Assembly: GCA_034669965.1 (NCBI GenBank) | Contig: JAXMOK010000008.1 | Coordinates: 1-64,000, forward strand | Direction: 5' to 3' | DNA from: HXMU1420-13 sp034669965 | GTDB lineage: Bacteria > Bacteroidota > Rhodothermia > Balneolales > Balneolaceae | Length of the DNA: 64,000 bases | Part shown: in pieces, positions 35,865 to 44,706 of the stretch | Layout: every line of letters begins with the position of its first letter | Position numbering within the stretch: position 1 is the first letter of the stretch | Translations under genes and position numbers: made by a program | The notes under the pieces: model-generated | Seen by the model: the letters and a program-made list of their open reading frames with translations, nothing else | Database searches by the model: none | What the model was told of the DNA's origin: nothing

Positions 35865-37601
35865 TTGGCCAGAATTTTGAAACTGCATATCTTCTTCCCC
35901 CTTTTTTTATTGATAGCATCCACAGCGTTTGCTCAACAAGTGTCTATCGATGAATCCACTACTGATTGGGATCAAATCGACCCATTGTATACCGATGGTG
36001 AAGATGCGTTTAGCCCGGTTAATTTTGGTGTGCTTAAAATCGATAACGACGAACGCTTTCTCTATTTCTATCTCGAAGTTGGGGCAGAAATCACCCTGCA
36101 AGAAAACAACAACGTAACGCTCTTCATCGACACCGATTATAACACAAGTACAGGTAACACTAAAGACGAAATAGGTGCCGATTTAGAATATAATCTTGGC
36201 CAACGCCGCGGTTCAATCCATCGAAATAGCAGCATAAACATCAATTCGTACAACATCGGGTTAGTTTCAGCGCCAACGGTAACCTCAACCTGGTTTGAGT
36301 TTAAAATCGATTTGAATACCACTATTGATGGGTCCCCTCTTTTTAAAGGAAATAAAATAGCCGTAGTTGTTACGAGCGCTTCCGGCGATCAAATTCCCGA
36401 AAAAAACCAAGAGCTCACCTATACGCTTAAAGCGGATAAAAATTTTGAACCCACTCCTTATCAAATCAAAAAACCGTTGTACTCAGATCTTCGGGTGTTG
36501 ACTTATAATGTGCTCCGCGACGATCTATTCGATCCATCGAAACAAGAATACTTTCAGCGGATAATTAGTGCAATCGATCCGGATATTATCGGATTTCAAG
36601 AAATCTATAATAACAGTGGCGAGCAGGCTGCTGCTTTGGTTGAAACGTTTTTACCCTCTGAAGCAGGCGAACAGTGGTTTCATGGCGACACAGGGAATGA
36701 CAACCTTATTGTAAGCCGATATCCAATTACCAAACAGCAAACAGTAGACGGAAATGCTGCCTATTTACTCGATTTAGGATCACGTGATTTATTGGCGCTG
36801 GTGGCACATCCACCCTGTTGCGCCAATGGCGATATCGGACGTCAACGCGAAATAAATGCGATGATGGCTTTCGTGCGAAAATCTAAATCGGGAGAAGCTT
36901 TCGATATTGCTGATAAAACACCCATTATTATTATGGGCGATATGAACATGGTTGGATTAGCGCAGCAACAGCGCACGTTGCTCACCGGCGACATCACCAA
37001 CAACACCAATCACGGTCCAGATTTTGATCCCGATTGGGATGGCTCCGCCTTTGAAGATGCCAAGCCTTTTAATCCCGAAATGCCAACCAGCTTTACCTGG
37101 TATAGCTCCGGAAGTTCGTTCAGTGCAGGTCGGCTAGATTACGTGGTGTACTCCGGCTCGGTACTGCATTTGGATAATACTTTTTCACTGTTTACGCCCG
37201 CTCTTCCTGCAGACACGCTAACCCAGTACGGCATACAAACCGATGATAGCATCATTGCCTCCGATCACCTTCCGGTTGTTGCCGATTTTACCTTTACGGA
37301 ACTCAGTTCTAATCAACTCTGGGATGAGATTCCAACTTCCATCGGGCTAATGCAAAACTATCCCAATCCGTTTAATCCAGGCACTACCCTTACATTTCGT
37401 TTGGCTACTCCATCACGGATTTCATTAAGTATACAAACCATAACCGGACAAACCGTCGCAGTTTTAGTTGATAATCAATTGCTGTCTTCCGGTATTCATT
37501 CACGGTATTTCGATGCAACCGGTTTAGCATCGGGCGTGTATTTGTACCAACTTCAAAGCGGTGAACAAGTCATCACCAAAAAGATGTTGCTTATAAAATG
37601 A
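35865..37601 (+). CDS. Secreted endonuclease/exonuclease/phosphatase-family protein with T9SS tail
   Basis: The 578-aa protein has a signal peptide (LKLHIFFPLFLLIASTAFA) and a beta-rich N-terminal domain (25-205). An endonuclease/exonuclease/phosphatase domain lies at about 210-470, with LTYNVLRDD, IGFQEIYNN, IIIMGDMNMVG and IASDHLPVVADF. It ends in a T9SS type-A sorting domain (MQNYPNPFNPGT; GLASGVYLYQL; KKMLLIK). It should be exported by the type IX system and released or anchored at the surface, acting on phosphoesters such as extracellular DNA or phospholipids. No ATG is available; TTG 35865 or TTG 35877 is the start. A 21-bp inverted repeat follows it. Confidence 0.9.
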   Translation: MARILKLHIFFPLFLLIASTAFAQQVSIDESTTDWDQIDPLYTDGEDAFSPVNFGVLKIDNDERFLYFYLEVGAEITLQENNNVTLFIDTDYNTSTGNTKDEIGADLEYNLGQRRGSIHRNSSININSYNIGLVSAPTVTSTWFEFKIDLNTTIDGSPLFKGNKIAVVVTSASGDQIPEKNQELTYTLKADKNFEPTPYQIKKPLYSDLRVLTYNVLRDDLFDPSKQEYFQRIISAIDPDIIGFQEIYNNSGEQAAALVETFLPSEAGEQWFHGDTGNDNLIVSRYPITKQQTVDGNAAYLLDLGSRDLLALVAHPPCCANGDIGRQREINAMMAFVRKSKSGEAFDIADKTPIIIMGDMNMVGLAQQQRTLLTGDITNNTNHGPDFDPDWDGSAFEDAKPFNPEMPTSFTWYSSGSSFSAGRLDYVVYSGSVLHLDNTFSLFTPALPADTLTQYGIQTDDSIIASDHLPVVADFTFTELSSNQLWDEIPTSIGLMQNYPNPFNPGTTLTFRLATPSRISLSIQTITGQTVAVLVDNQLLSSGIHSRYFDATGLASGVYLYQLQSGEQVITKKMLLIK

Positions 37602-37630
37602 TGGTGGGAATTTGGGCTTTTCTACCCCGT

Positions 37631-37675
37631 CTTTCTAACCCTTCCAGGGTTTAGAACCCTGGAAGGGTTAGAAAG
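37631..37675 (+). repeat. Perfect 21-bp inverted repeat after the T9SS-tailed gene
   Basis: The arms (37631-37651 and 37655-37675) are perfectly complementary, around a 3-nt loop TAG. There is no T-run on either side, so it is not a standard intrinsic terminator, though the RNA hairpin could still stop or protect the 3' end. A related smaller palindrome AACCCTTCAAGGGTT lies at about 35756-35770 before the same gene. Confidence 0.85.
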
Positions 37676-37770
37676 AAATCGTCGAACGAAATAATCTTGT
37701 ATTCTTTTCATAGCGTTATTGAAAAGCAGTATCTTTCTGTTTGGTCAAAAATCAGCCTCAAAACTCACTC

Positions 37771-39825
37771 ATGTCTGAATTCAAATTACATTCTCCATTT
37801 TCTCCTGCCGGCGATCAACCCACAGCCATCGCAGATCTAACCGAGGGCGTGGAAGCCGGCGATCGATTTCAGACCTTACTCGGTATCACCGGGTCGGGGA
37901 AAACCCGAACGGTTGCCAGCGTAATTGAAAATGTGCAACGCCCTACCTTGGTGATGAGCCACAATAAGACCCTGGCCGCTCAGCTATTTCGCGAGCTCAG
38001 TGACTTCTTCCCTGATAACCGCGTCGAGTTTTTCATTTCGTACTATGATTACTACCAGCCCGAAGCGTACCTCTCGGCACAGGATAAATACATCGAAAAA
38101 GATTTATCGATTAACGAAGAAATTCAGCGCCTTCGACTTCGTGCCACCAGCTCGTTGCTATCCGGTCGGCGAGATGTGGTGATTGTTTCCTCGGTGAGTT
38201 GTATTTACGGTATTGGTTCGCCCAGTGAGTATGCAAAGCTGATTGTTTCGCTTCGGACCGGGATGGAAATCCCCAGAAGGAAGTTGTTGTACGATATGGT
38301 AGATCTGCATTACACACGCAACGATCATGAGTTTAAGCGAGGAGTTTTTAGGGTACGAGGAGATGTAACCGATGTGTATCCGGCGTATTCGGATGAAGGG
38401 CTTCGCATCACGCAATGGGGCGATGAAATTGAGAAGCTCCAACTGTTTGATGTGGATACCGGAAACATTATTGAAGAAGTGGATGAGTTTAAAATTTACC
38501 CGGCTTCGCATTATGTAACGACCAAATCCCGGCTCGAAGACTCCATCAAACAGATACGAGAAGAGTTGCAGTGGCGCACCAAAGTGTTGATTGATGAAGA
38601 GAAATTTTTAGAGGCCAAGCGACTTGAACAACGCACCCTGTTCGATATCGAAATGATACAGGAAATCGGTTATTGCTCGGGCATCGAGAATTATAGTCGG
38701 TATTTATCGGCGCGAAAACCGGGCGAGCGACCTTATTGTTTGCTCGATTATTTTCCGGATGATTTTCTCTGTGTGGTGGATGAGAGCCATCAAACTATCC
38801 CTCAAATTTCTGCGATGTACGGCGGTGATCGTTCGCGTAAAATTCAATTGGTAGATCACGGATTCCGATTACCTTCGGCGATGGATAACCGCCCGCTTAC
38901 TTTTGATGAGTGGGAAGGAATTATCAATCAGGCTATTTTTGTAAGCGCCACGCCCAAAGATTACGAGCTTGAAAAAAGTGGTGGTGTGTATGCCGAGCAG
39001 ATTATTCGACCGACCGGTTTGATGGAGCCCGAATTGGAGGTTCGTCCGCTTTCAAATCAAGTGGATGATTTGATGGAGGAAATCCGCAAGCGAGTTGCCA
39101 AAAAAGAACGGGTATTAGTGATTACCCTCACCAAAAGATTGTCGGAAGAGCTAAGCGAGTATCTCAAAAATGTGGGTGTTTCGGCTGCATACATGCACAG
39201 CGAATTGGATGCTTTAGAGCGCATCGAAGTATTGTATAAATATCGTCGTGGGGATTTTGATGTGTTGGTTGGAATCAACTTGTTGCGGGAAGGAATTGAT
39301 ATTCCGGAATTAAGTTTGGTGGCCATCATGGATGCCGACAAAGAAGGCTTTTTGCGATCGGCAACATCGTTGTTCCAGATTGTAGGTCGTGCAGCTAGAA
39401 ACGTTGGTGGTAAAGCAATCATGTATGCGGATAAGATCACCGATTCTATGCAAAAAGTGATCGATGAAACCGAGCGCCGGCGTAAGATTCAGGCTGATTA
39501 CAACGAGAAGCATGGCATCACGCCTCAAACCATTATCAAAGAACTAAAGCCGCTGGTTGATCCGGCCTTGATCTCGAAAGACAAGTTCGATTATAGTGCC
39601 GAAGCCGAGAAACTGGCTGAATCGGACTACTTAGAATCCATTAAAGTGGCGGAGGATGGCATCGCATACAAAGCCTCGCCGGCAATGAATGAAGTCACCT
39701 TCGAAAGCAAAGAAAAGTTGATCGATCACCTTCGTGCAACCATGATCAACGCCGCCAAAAATATGGAATTCGAAGAAGCCGCAAGAATCCGCGATCAGAT
39801 TGGGAAGCTGGAGAAAGAACTGTAG
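37771..39825 (+). CDS. uvrB: Excinuclease ABC subunit B
   Basis: The 684-aa protein from ATG 37771 (an in-frame TTG 30 bp upstream is less likely) has the full UvrB layout. Walker A is GITGSGKT (38-45). The beta-hairpin that probes damage is SYYDYYQPEAY. Helicase motifs include VVDESHQTIPQI, FVSATPKDYE and LLREGIDIPELSLV, and QIVGRAARN is present. The C-terminal UVR domain (FEEAARIRDQIGKLEKE) binds UvrC. It verifies damage delivered by UvrA2 in nucleotide excision repair. It is monocistronic here, with no uvrA or uvrC in the window. Expression may be SOS-linked elsewhere, but I see no clear LexA box. Confidence 0.97.
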   Translation: MSEFKLHSPFSPAGDQPTAIADLTEGVEAGDRFQTLLGITGSGKTRTVASVIENVQRPTLVMSHNKTLAAQLFRELSDFFPDNRVEFFISYYDYYQPEAYLSAQDKYIEKDLSINEEIQRLRLRATSSLLSGRRDVVIVSSVSCIYGIGSPSEYAKLIVSLRTGMEIPRRKLLYDMVDLHYTRNDHEFKRGVFRVRGDVTDVYPAYSDEGLRITQWGDEIEKLQLFDVDTGNIIEEVDEFKIYPASHYVTTKSRLEDSIKQIREELQWRTKVLIDEEKFLEAKRLEQRTLFDIEMIQEIGYCSGIENYSRYLSARKPGERPYCLLDYFPDDFLCVVDESHQTIPQISAMYGGDRSRKIQLVDHGFRLPSAMDNRPLTFDEWEGIINQAIFVSATPKDYELEKSGGVYAEQIIRPTGLMEPELEVRPLSNQVDDLMEEIRKRVAKKERVLVITLTKRLSEELSEYLKNVGVSAAYMHSELDALERIEVLYKYRRGDFDVLVGINLLREGIDIPELSLVAIMDADKEGFLRSATSLFQIVGRAARNVGGKAIMYADKITDSMQKVIDETERRRKIQADYNEKHGITPQTIIKELKPLVDPALISKDKFDYSAEAEKLAESDYLESIKVAEDGIAYKASPAMNEVTFESKEKLIDHLRATMINAAKNMEFEEAARIRDQIGKLEKEL

Positions 39826-39938
39826 CCGGCCTTACTCCGTTCGTCGTAAGGAATTGTGAATTATAAATTCTCCCATAGGGATACCTTTGGCAAGAATTAT
39901 GAATGAGGTTGACTAATTAACTGAATACTTATTTCAAA

Positions 39939-40900
39939 AGTCACTCCGAGGAATCGAGGAGTCTGCCCATCTAATTACTAAGCTGACAATGAGTTTTGCA
40001 GATCCTTATTCGCCAGCCGGCGGATCAGTCTGGTTTGTAAAGCCATGTGCCTGAAAGGTGAATAAATCCACACCGGCAGAAAAGAATAATTTGGCAGGAT
40101 AGAGCATGGACCATTGGATTTACTCAATGGCGTAACAAGCCTGCCCGCGAAGAAATTCAGCCGAGAGCTTTTCGTTCTTTTGTCGGCACAAAAGGACAAG
40201 GAAAACACCTCATCTGTCTTCTCCTGAAGGAGAAGGACTTTTTTACAATTCTAAAGTCATATCAACGAGCTCCTTCTCTGTAAAAAAATTACGATTAGTC
40301 ACTCCGAGGAATCGAGGAGTCTGCCCATCTAATTAGTAAGCTGACAATGAGTTTTGCAGATCATACTCCGCCAGCCGGCGGATCAGCATGACTTGTTTAA
40401 TAATGCATCCTATGTTGAAGCGATCTTCAAAAATATTCGGCATTGAAGTTGTGAACGGATCAGTCTGGTTTGTAAAGCCATGTGCCTGAAAGGTGAATAA
40501 ATCCACACCGGCAGAAAAGAATAATTTGGCAGGATAGAACATGGACCATTGGATTTATTCAATGGCGGAACAAGCCTGCCCGCGAAGAAATTCAGCCGAG
40601 AGCTTTTGCTGTACTTTTGGCGGCACAAAAGTACAAGGAAAACATCCTCCGTCACATTTCGCTCCGCTCAATGTGCCACCTCCTTCAAAGGAGGACTTTT
40701 GCGGTTGGCACAAAAGGACAAGGAAAACACCTCATCTGTCTTCTCCTGAAGGAGAAGGACTTTTTTACAATTCTAAAGTCATATCAACGAGCTCCTTCTC
40801 TGTAAAAAAATTATGATTAGTCACTCCGAGGTATCGAGGAGTCTTCACGTCTAATTACCAAGCTGAAAATGAGTTTTGCAGATCCATTCCCCTCAACCGA
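39939..40900. repeat. Tandem intergenic repeat A' (two full units and a truncated third)
   Basis: Units start at 39939, 40298 and 40818, each with AGTCACTCCGAGGAATCGAGG (one base changed in the third). Each full unit contains CCACACCGGCAGAAAAGAAT, CATGGACCATTGGATTTA, a CTTTTG...CAAAAG hairpin and CTTCTCCTGAAGGAGAAG. Unit 2 is longer through two inserts (40385-40465 and about 40620-40710). It shares the CACACCGG, CATGGACCATTGG and hairpin order with repeat A, so it is a related family. 39826-39938 and 40901-41178 have no supported gene. Confidence 0.82.
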
Positions 40901-40992
40901 AAGATCTAGTTGACTCTCTTTCTTAGCTTTATGTGCTCCACAATAACTTGTACAATTTTTAAGAATAAGCTGATGTTTGTACATTGAGATTA

Positions 40993-41108
40993 TGGGATGT
41001 TAATTCATCATATTCCTAAAAATCATCGGGATAAGATGATTCACTCTTAAAGCTTTATTAGGGATATAATGAATAGCGTTCAGCATATTCCTTTGTTGAA
41101 GATGAATT
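40993..41108. repeat. Repeat E copy 1, upstream of an exonuclease/phosphatase-family gene
   Basis: It shares GGGATAAGATGA, CTTAAAG, GGGATATAATGAATAG and GTTCAGCATATTCCT, in the same order and spacing, with 49690-49807. Both copies lie 40-70 bp before the start of a plus-strand gene. It may be a mobile leader or regulatory element. I see no coding frame. Confidence 0.7.
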
Positions 41109-41178
41109 TGCTCCAGTCTTGTATCGAACGGGAAAAATTAAATACTAAAGATGATATGGCGCTTAAAATGAAATTGAT

Positions 41179-42270
41179 ATGCTGATTATAATCATTATTT
41201 GTACGGTTCTGACATTCCTGGTTACGGGTTTACCCTTGTCTAAACATCCACATTGGATCATTCGAGCAATGGACTTCCCCCGTCTTCAAATTATGGTCTT
41301 TGCTTCAGCCTTGTTAATCACCATTATTCTTTTTCTCGATGAACGACTGCCCCTTACTTTGGTATTGATTTCTATAACTGCACTCTGTTTAATTTGGCAA
41401 TTATTGTGGATATTGCCTTATACACCCCTGTGGCCAAAAGAGGTCAAATCATCTAATGAAAGTAAGTCTGAAAGGGGGCTTAGCATTATTACATCAAATG
41501 TGCTTACCCCAAATCGAAATGCTGAAGCTTTAATAGAATTAGTAAAGAAACACCAGCCTGATATTCTTGTGACATTAGAATCAGATCAGTGGTGGCAAGA
41601 GCAACTCAAAGTTTTGGAATCAGATATGCCATTTACTGTTAAATGTCCGCTCGATAACCTTTATGGCATGCACCTCTATTCAAAATTGCCATTGCATGAC
41701 CAAGAAATCTCATATTTAGTAGAGAAGGATGTCCCTTCCATTCACGTGTCTATAGAATTGCGAAATGGAGTTAGCGTTCGTGCTCATTTTGTCCACCCTG
41801 CCCCCCCTAGTCCCACTGAGAACGTTGAATCAGCAGAGCGGGATGCAGAATTAATTATTATTGCACGAAGTGTTGACAAGAGTAACCAACCAGTGATAGT
41901 GACGGGTGATCTAAATGACGTAGCTTGGTCTTCAACTACGCGCCTATTCCGTAAGATAAGCGGCTTATTGGATCCTCGTATAGGTAGAGGTATGTTCAAT
42001 ACCTTTCACGTAAAATATCCAATGTTGAGATGGCCTCTGGATCATTTATTTCATAGTGATCATTTTACCTTAAATTCTATTCAGCGATTAACTTCTATTG
42101 GCTCAGATCATTTTCCTTTATTCACAACGCTATCATTTACTCCCGTTGCGGGAGCAATTCAAAAAGGAATTGAAGCGGAAAGTGAGGACTATGAGAGGGC
42201 AAAAGAGATCGCAGAAGAAAAAGGCGTTAGCAAGGGGGATGTTCCGCAACCCAATGAAAGGAGCAAATAA
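41179..42270 (+). CDS. Membrane-anchored endonuclease/exonuclease/phosphatase-family protein
   Basis: The 363-aa protein has three N-terminal hydrophobic segments (about 2-18, 33-50, 55-76). An endonuclease/exonuclease/phosphatase domain follows at about 95-330: SIITSNVLTPN, DILVTLESDQWW, VIVTGDLNDVAWS and SIGSDHFPLFTTLSF supply the Asn, Glu, Asp/Asn and Asp-His catalytic positions. It belongs to the class once annotated YafD-like. The active domain is expected in the periplasm, acting on a phosphoester not known. The C-terminal tail (from 335) is highly charged. A repeat E copy lies 71 bp upstream. The next gene follows after about 100 bp with a cassette-like boundary. Confidence 0.86.
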   Translation: MLIIIIICTVLTFLVTGLPLSKHPHWIIRAMDFPRLQIMVFASALLITIILFLDERLPLTLVLISITALCLIWQLLWILPYTPLWPKEVKSSNESKSERGLSIITSNVLTPNRNAEALIELVKKHQPDILVTLESDQWWQEQLKVLESDMPFTVKCPLDNLYGMHLYSKLPLHDQEISYLVEKDVPSIHVSIELRNGVSVRAHFVHPAPPSPTENVESAERDAELIIIARSVDKSNQPVIVTGDLNDVAWSSTTRLFRKISGLLDPRIGRGMFNTFHVKYPMLRWPLDHLFHSDHFTLNSIQRLTSIGSDHFPLFTTLSFTPVAGAIQKGIEAESEDYERAKEIAEEKGVSKGDVPQPNERSK

Positions 42271-42369
42271 CATATTGGCTATTAAAGTTCATTGCCTAAC
42301 AATCGCTATAAAACATGCTCCTCGGGATACGTTTCATAGTGGGGACGTTGTGAGTAATTAAAACAGACA

Positions 42370-42831
42370 ATGACACCTAAAGAGAACTTAGACAAACACG
42401 GATATAAACTGCCTAACGCAACAACTCCAGGCGGAAGTTACGTTTCGGTAAATGTGCGAGAAAACATTGCATACATCGCAATCCAATTTCCGATTATAAA
42501 CGAAGAATATCTATTTCAAGGACGTTTAGGGAACGAAATTTCGACTGAACAGGGATATAAGGCAATGGAACTGTGTGCTCTAAACGTTTTGGCTCAAGTG
42601 GATAAGAATATAGGATTTGACAATATTATTGGACTGAATCACATAGATGCTTACTTCCAATCGGGAGTGAATTGGGATGATTCGCCAAAAGTAGTTAACG
42701 GAGCGTCCGACTTGTTTGTAAAAGTACTCGAAGAAAAAGGAATCCACTCAAGGGCGATTTTCGGTGTTGACAAATTACCTCGTAATTTTAGTGTTGGATT
42801 AACAGCTTCATTTACAATTGAAAAGAAATGA
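42370..42831 (+). CDS. RidA/YjgF-family protein
   Basis: The 153-aa protein begins NLDKHGYKLPNATTPGGSYV and has the RidA-type strand pattern (YIAIQFPIINEEYLFQGRLG, ALNVLAQVDKNIG, SRAIFGVDKLPRNFSVGL). RidA proteins hydrolyse reactive enamines and imines from amino-acid metabolism. The conserved arginine of the RidA site may be the R in DKLPRN. It belongs to the YjgF-like subgroup with longer N-terminus. The start is preceded by GGACGTTGTGAGTAATT (42343-42359), a boundary sequence also seen before two other small genes in this window. AT-rich codon use suggests recent gain. Confidence 0.82.
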   Translation: MTPKENLDKHGYKLPNATTPGGSYVSVNVRENIAYIAIQFPIINEEYLFQGRLGNEISTEQGYKAMELCALNVLAQVDKNIGFDNIIGLNHIDAYFQSGVNWDDSPKVVNGASDLFVKVLEEKGIHSRAIFGVDKLPRNFSVGLTASFTIEKK

Positions 42832-42972
42832 TTAACATCTCACGACATGGTGTATTGAGCAAGCCTTATAGGATACTCGCCATACACATAACACTATTTG
42901 TCATTGTATAACTAACTACACCTTCAAAACGGATACATTTACATTACTCAGAAAAATCAAGAGATTAATTTT

Positions 42973-43368
42973 ATGAATACAAAATTACTTATGGTAGCAA
43001 GTTCAGTTTTTATGGGACTGATAGGGATTGCTTTAACCTTCATGCCGGATGAAGTTTTAAAAGTTTTGGAACAAGTGCCAAATGCTACGCTAACATTAAG
43101 CTTACAGCTGACAGGTGCTTTATATTTCGGATTCGCAATGACAAACTGGATGGCTAAAACAGTTCTTATAGGTGGTATCTATGCAAAACCATTAAGCATT
43201 GGTAATTTTTCCCACTTCTTAATTGCAGGACTTGCACTCATAAAATTCTCTATAAATGCTGATATAGCTAACACTTACATCTATACTTTGACCGTTTTCT
43301 ATGTGATATTTTCGATATCATTTGGATACGTACTTTTCACTCACCCGAAACAAAAAAAGACAACTTAG
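42973..43368 (+). CDS. Small four-helix membrane protein
   Basis: The 131-aa protein has four hydrophobic segments (about 5-22, 40-58, 77-92, 103-124) and a lysine-rich C-terminus (HPKQKKTT). I do not recognise the family. No operon partner is evident: 141 bp separate it from the RidA-like gene, and that spacer contains an imperfect palindrome (ATGGTGTATTGAG with CTCGCCATACACAT). Function unknown. Confidence 0.65.
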   Translation: MNTKLLMVASSVFMGLIGIALTFMPDEVLKVLEQVPNATLTLSLQLTGALYFGFAMTNWMAKTVLIGGIYAKPLSIGNFSHFLIAGLALIKFSINADIANTYIYTLTVFYVIFSISFGYVLFTHPKQKKTT

Positions 43369-43520
43369 TCAAAGTAAATAAATAGAAAGTCTCCGACTCA
43401 CATCGTTGTTAGCATAACAAGTTTAAAAAAGTCATTCTATCCACCAGCCGGCTAATGACAAACTAATGCTATCTAAACGTTGATTTAAATCAGCGCTCCT
43501 CTTACAACTATCGATACAAA

Positions 43521-43643
43521 CATCCACCGTCACATTTCGCGCCGCTCAATGTGCCACCTCCTTCAAAGGAGGACTTATTAACTAGTCAAAAGTCGAATTA
43601 ACACGCTGCCTCTCCTATTGTAGGAGAGGGTTGGGGTGAGGTC
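43521..43643. repeat. Partial copy of repeat A/A' tail modules
   Basis: The CGTCACATTTCGC...CTCAATGTGCCACCTCC block repeats 40645-40700, and CTCTCCTATTGTAGGAGAGG repeats the tail of copies 2 and 6. The flanks 43369-43520 and 43644-43747 hold no supported gene. Confidence 0.7.
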
Positions 43644-43747
43644 ATCCTTCTCCACCAAAAAGTATACACATTACGAAATTGTGTATAAGGCTTTAGATAA
43701 GCAGTCTTGCGAAATTGTCTTTATCAATTCAACAAACCAACGTAACG

Positions 43748-44698
43748 ATGAAGACAACCCAATTTGGTAAGCAAGGCTGGACCCCCGATCGAATCGGATC
43801 TCTAAACGGCAAAACCTATGTGATTACCGGAACGACCAGCGGAACCGGGTTTGAAGCTGCTCGTATTCTGCTTTCGAAAGGTGCGAAAGTGGTGATGTTA
43901 AATCGTAATCCTAAAAAAGCAGAAGAGACCATCACCAAATTAAAAGAAACGCTCGGCGATGCGATTGATGTACTCAACATCCAAATGGATTTGGCGGAAC
44001 AGGCCTCAGTAAAATCCGCAGCCCAAGAAATACTTGATACTGTATCACGAATTGATGTATTGATTCGTAACGCGGCTATTGCTCAGGTTCCGACGCAAAA
44101 ACTCACGGTGGATGGATTTGAATCCCAACTTGGAGTAAACCACTACGGACATTTTACCCTTCAAGGCTTGTTGTTTCCGCTCATCGAAAAATCTAAAGGA
44201 CGCATCGTAACCGTTGGAAGCATGGGATATAATATGGGTCTCAAAACCATCAAGTTTGATGACATGAATTGGGATAAGGATTACACCCCGAATGACGCCT
44301 ACAGCCAAAGTAAGTTAGCGCAGATTATGTCGGTGTACGAATTACAAAACCGATTAAAAAAGGCGGGCAAAACAGCTGTTAAAGTGTACGCCTGTCACCC
44401 GGGTTCTTCTCGGACATCTCTTATCAGTACCAGCGGTAGTTTTATGATGAAAGTTATCTTTGGATTGATGAAGTTGTCACCTTTGACACAACCTGCCGAA
44501 AATGGTGCTTACCCTGCATTGATGTGTGCTACCGAGGAAGATTTAGATCAAACTGCTTTTTATGGTCCAACGGGTCGTAACAATTGGGTTGGCCCTGTTG
44601 GCGCGCATCACCTTGAACCGCATGCCAAAGATAAAGCAGTAGCTGAGAAATTGTGGGAAGTGTCGGAAAAAGCAACCGCGTTTAGCTGGAATATTTGA
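43748..44698 (+). CDS. Short-chain dehydrogenase/reductase (protochlorophyllide-reductase-like)
   Basis: The 316-aa protein from ATG 43748 has the nucleotide-binding TGTTSGTG loop in VITGTTSGTGFEAARIL, the NNAG-equivalent LIRNAAIAQVP, and catalytic Tyr/Lys in AYSQSKLAQ. Its length and YACHPGSSRTSLI segment match the retinol-dehydrogenase/light-dependent protochlorophyllide-reductase-like SDR branch, which in non-phototrophs acts on unknown lipophilic alcohols or ketones with NADP(H). It starts a cluster with an MBL hydrolase (8 bp), an AraC regulator (13 bp) and a membrane protein (2 bp), so one operon is likely. Confidence 0.88.
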   Translation: MKTTQFGKQGWTPDRIGSLNGKTYVITGTTSGTGFEAARILLSKGAKVVMLNRNPKKAEETITKLKETLGDAIDVLNIQMDLAEQASVKSAAQEILDTVSRIDVLIRNAAIAQVPTQKLTVDGFESQLGVNHYGHFTLQGLLFPLIEKSKGRIVTVGSMGYNMGLKTIKFDDMNWDKDYTPNDAYSQSKLAQIMSVYELQNRLKKAGKTAVKVYACHPGSSRTSLISTSGSFMMKVIFGLMKLSPLTQPAENGAYPALMCATEEDLDQTAFYGPTGRNNWVGPVGAHHLEPHAKDKAVAEKLWEVSEKATAFSWNI

Positions 44699-44706
44699 AC
44701 CCAATC

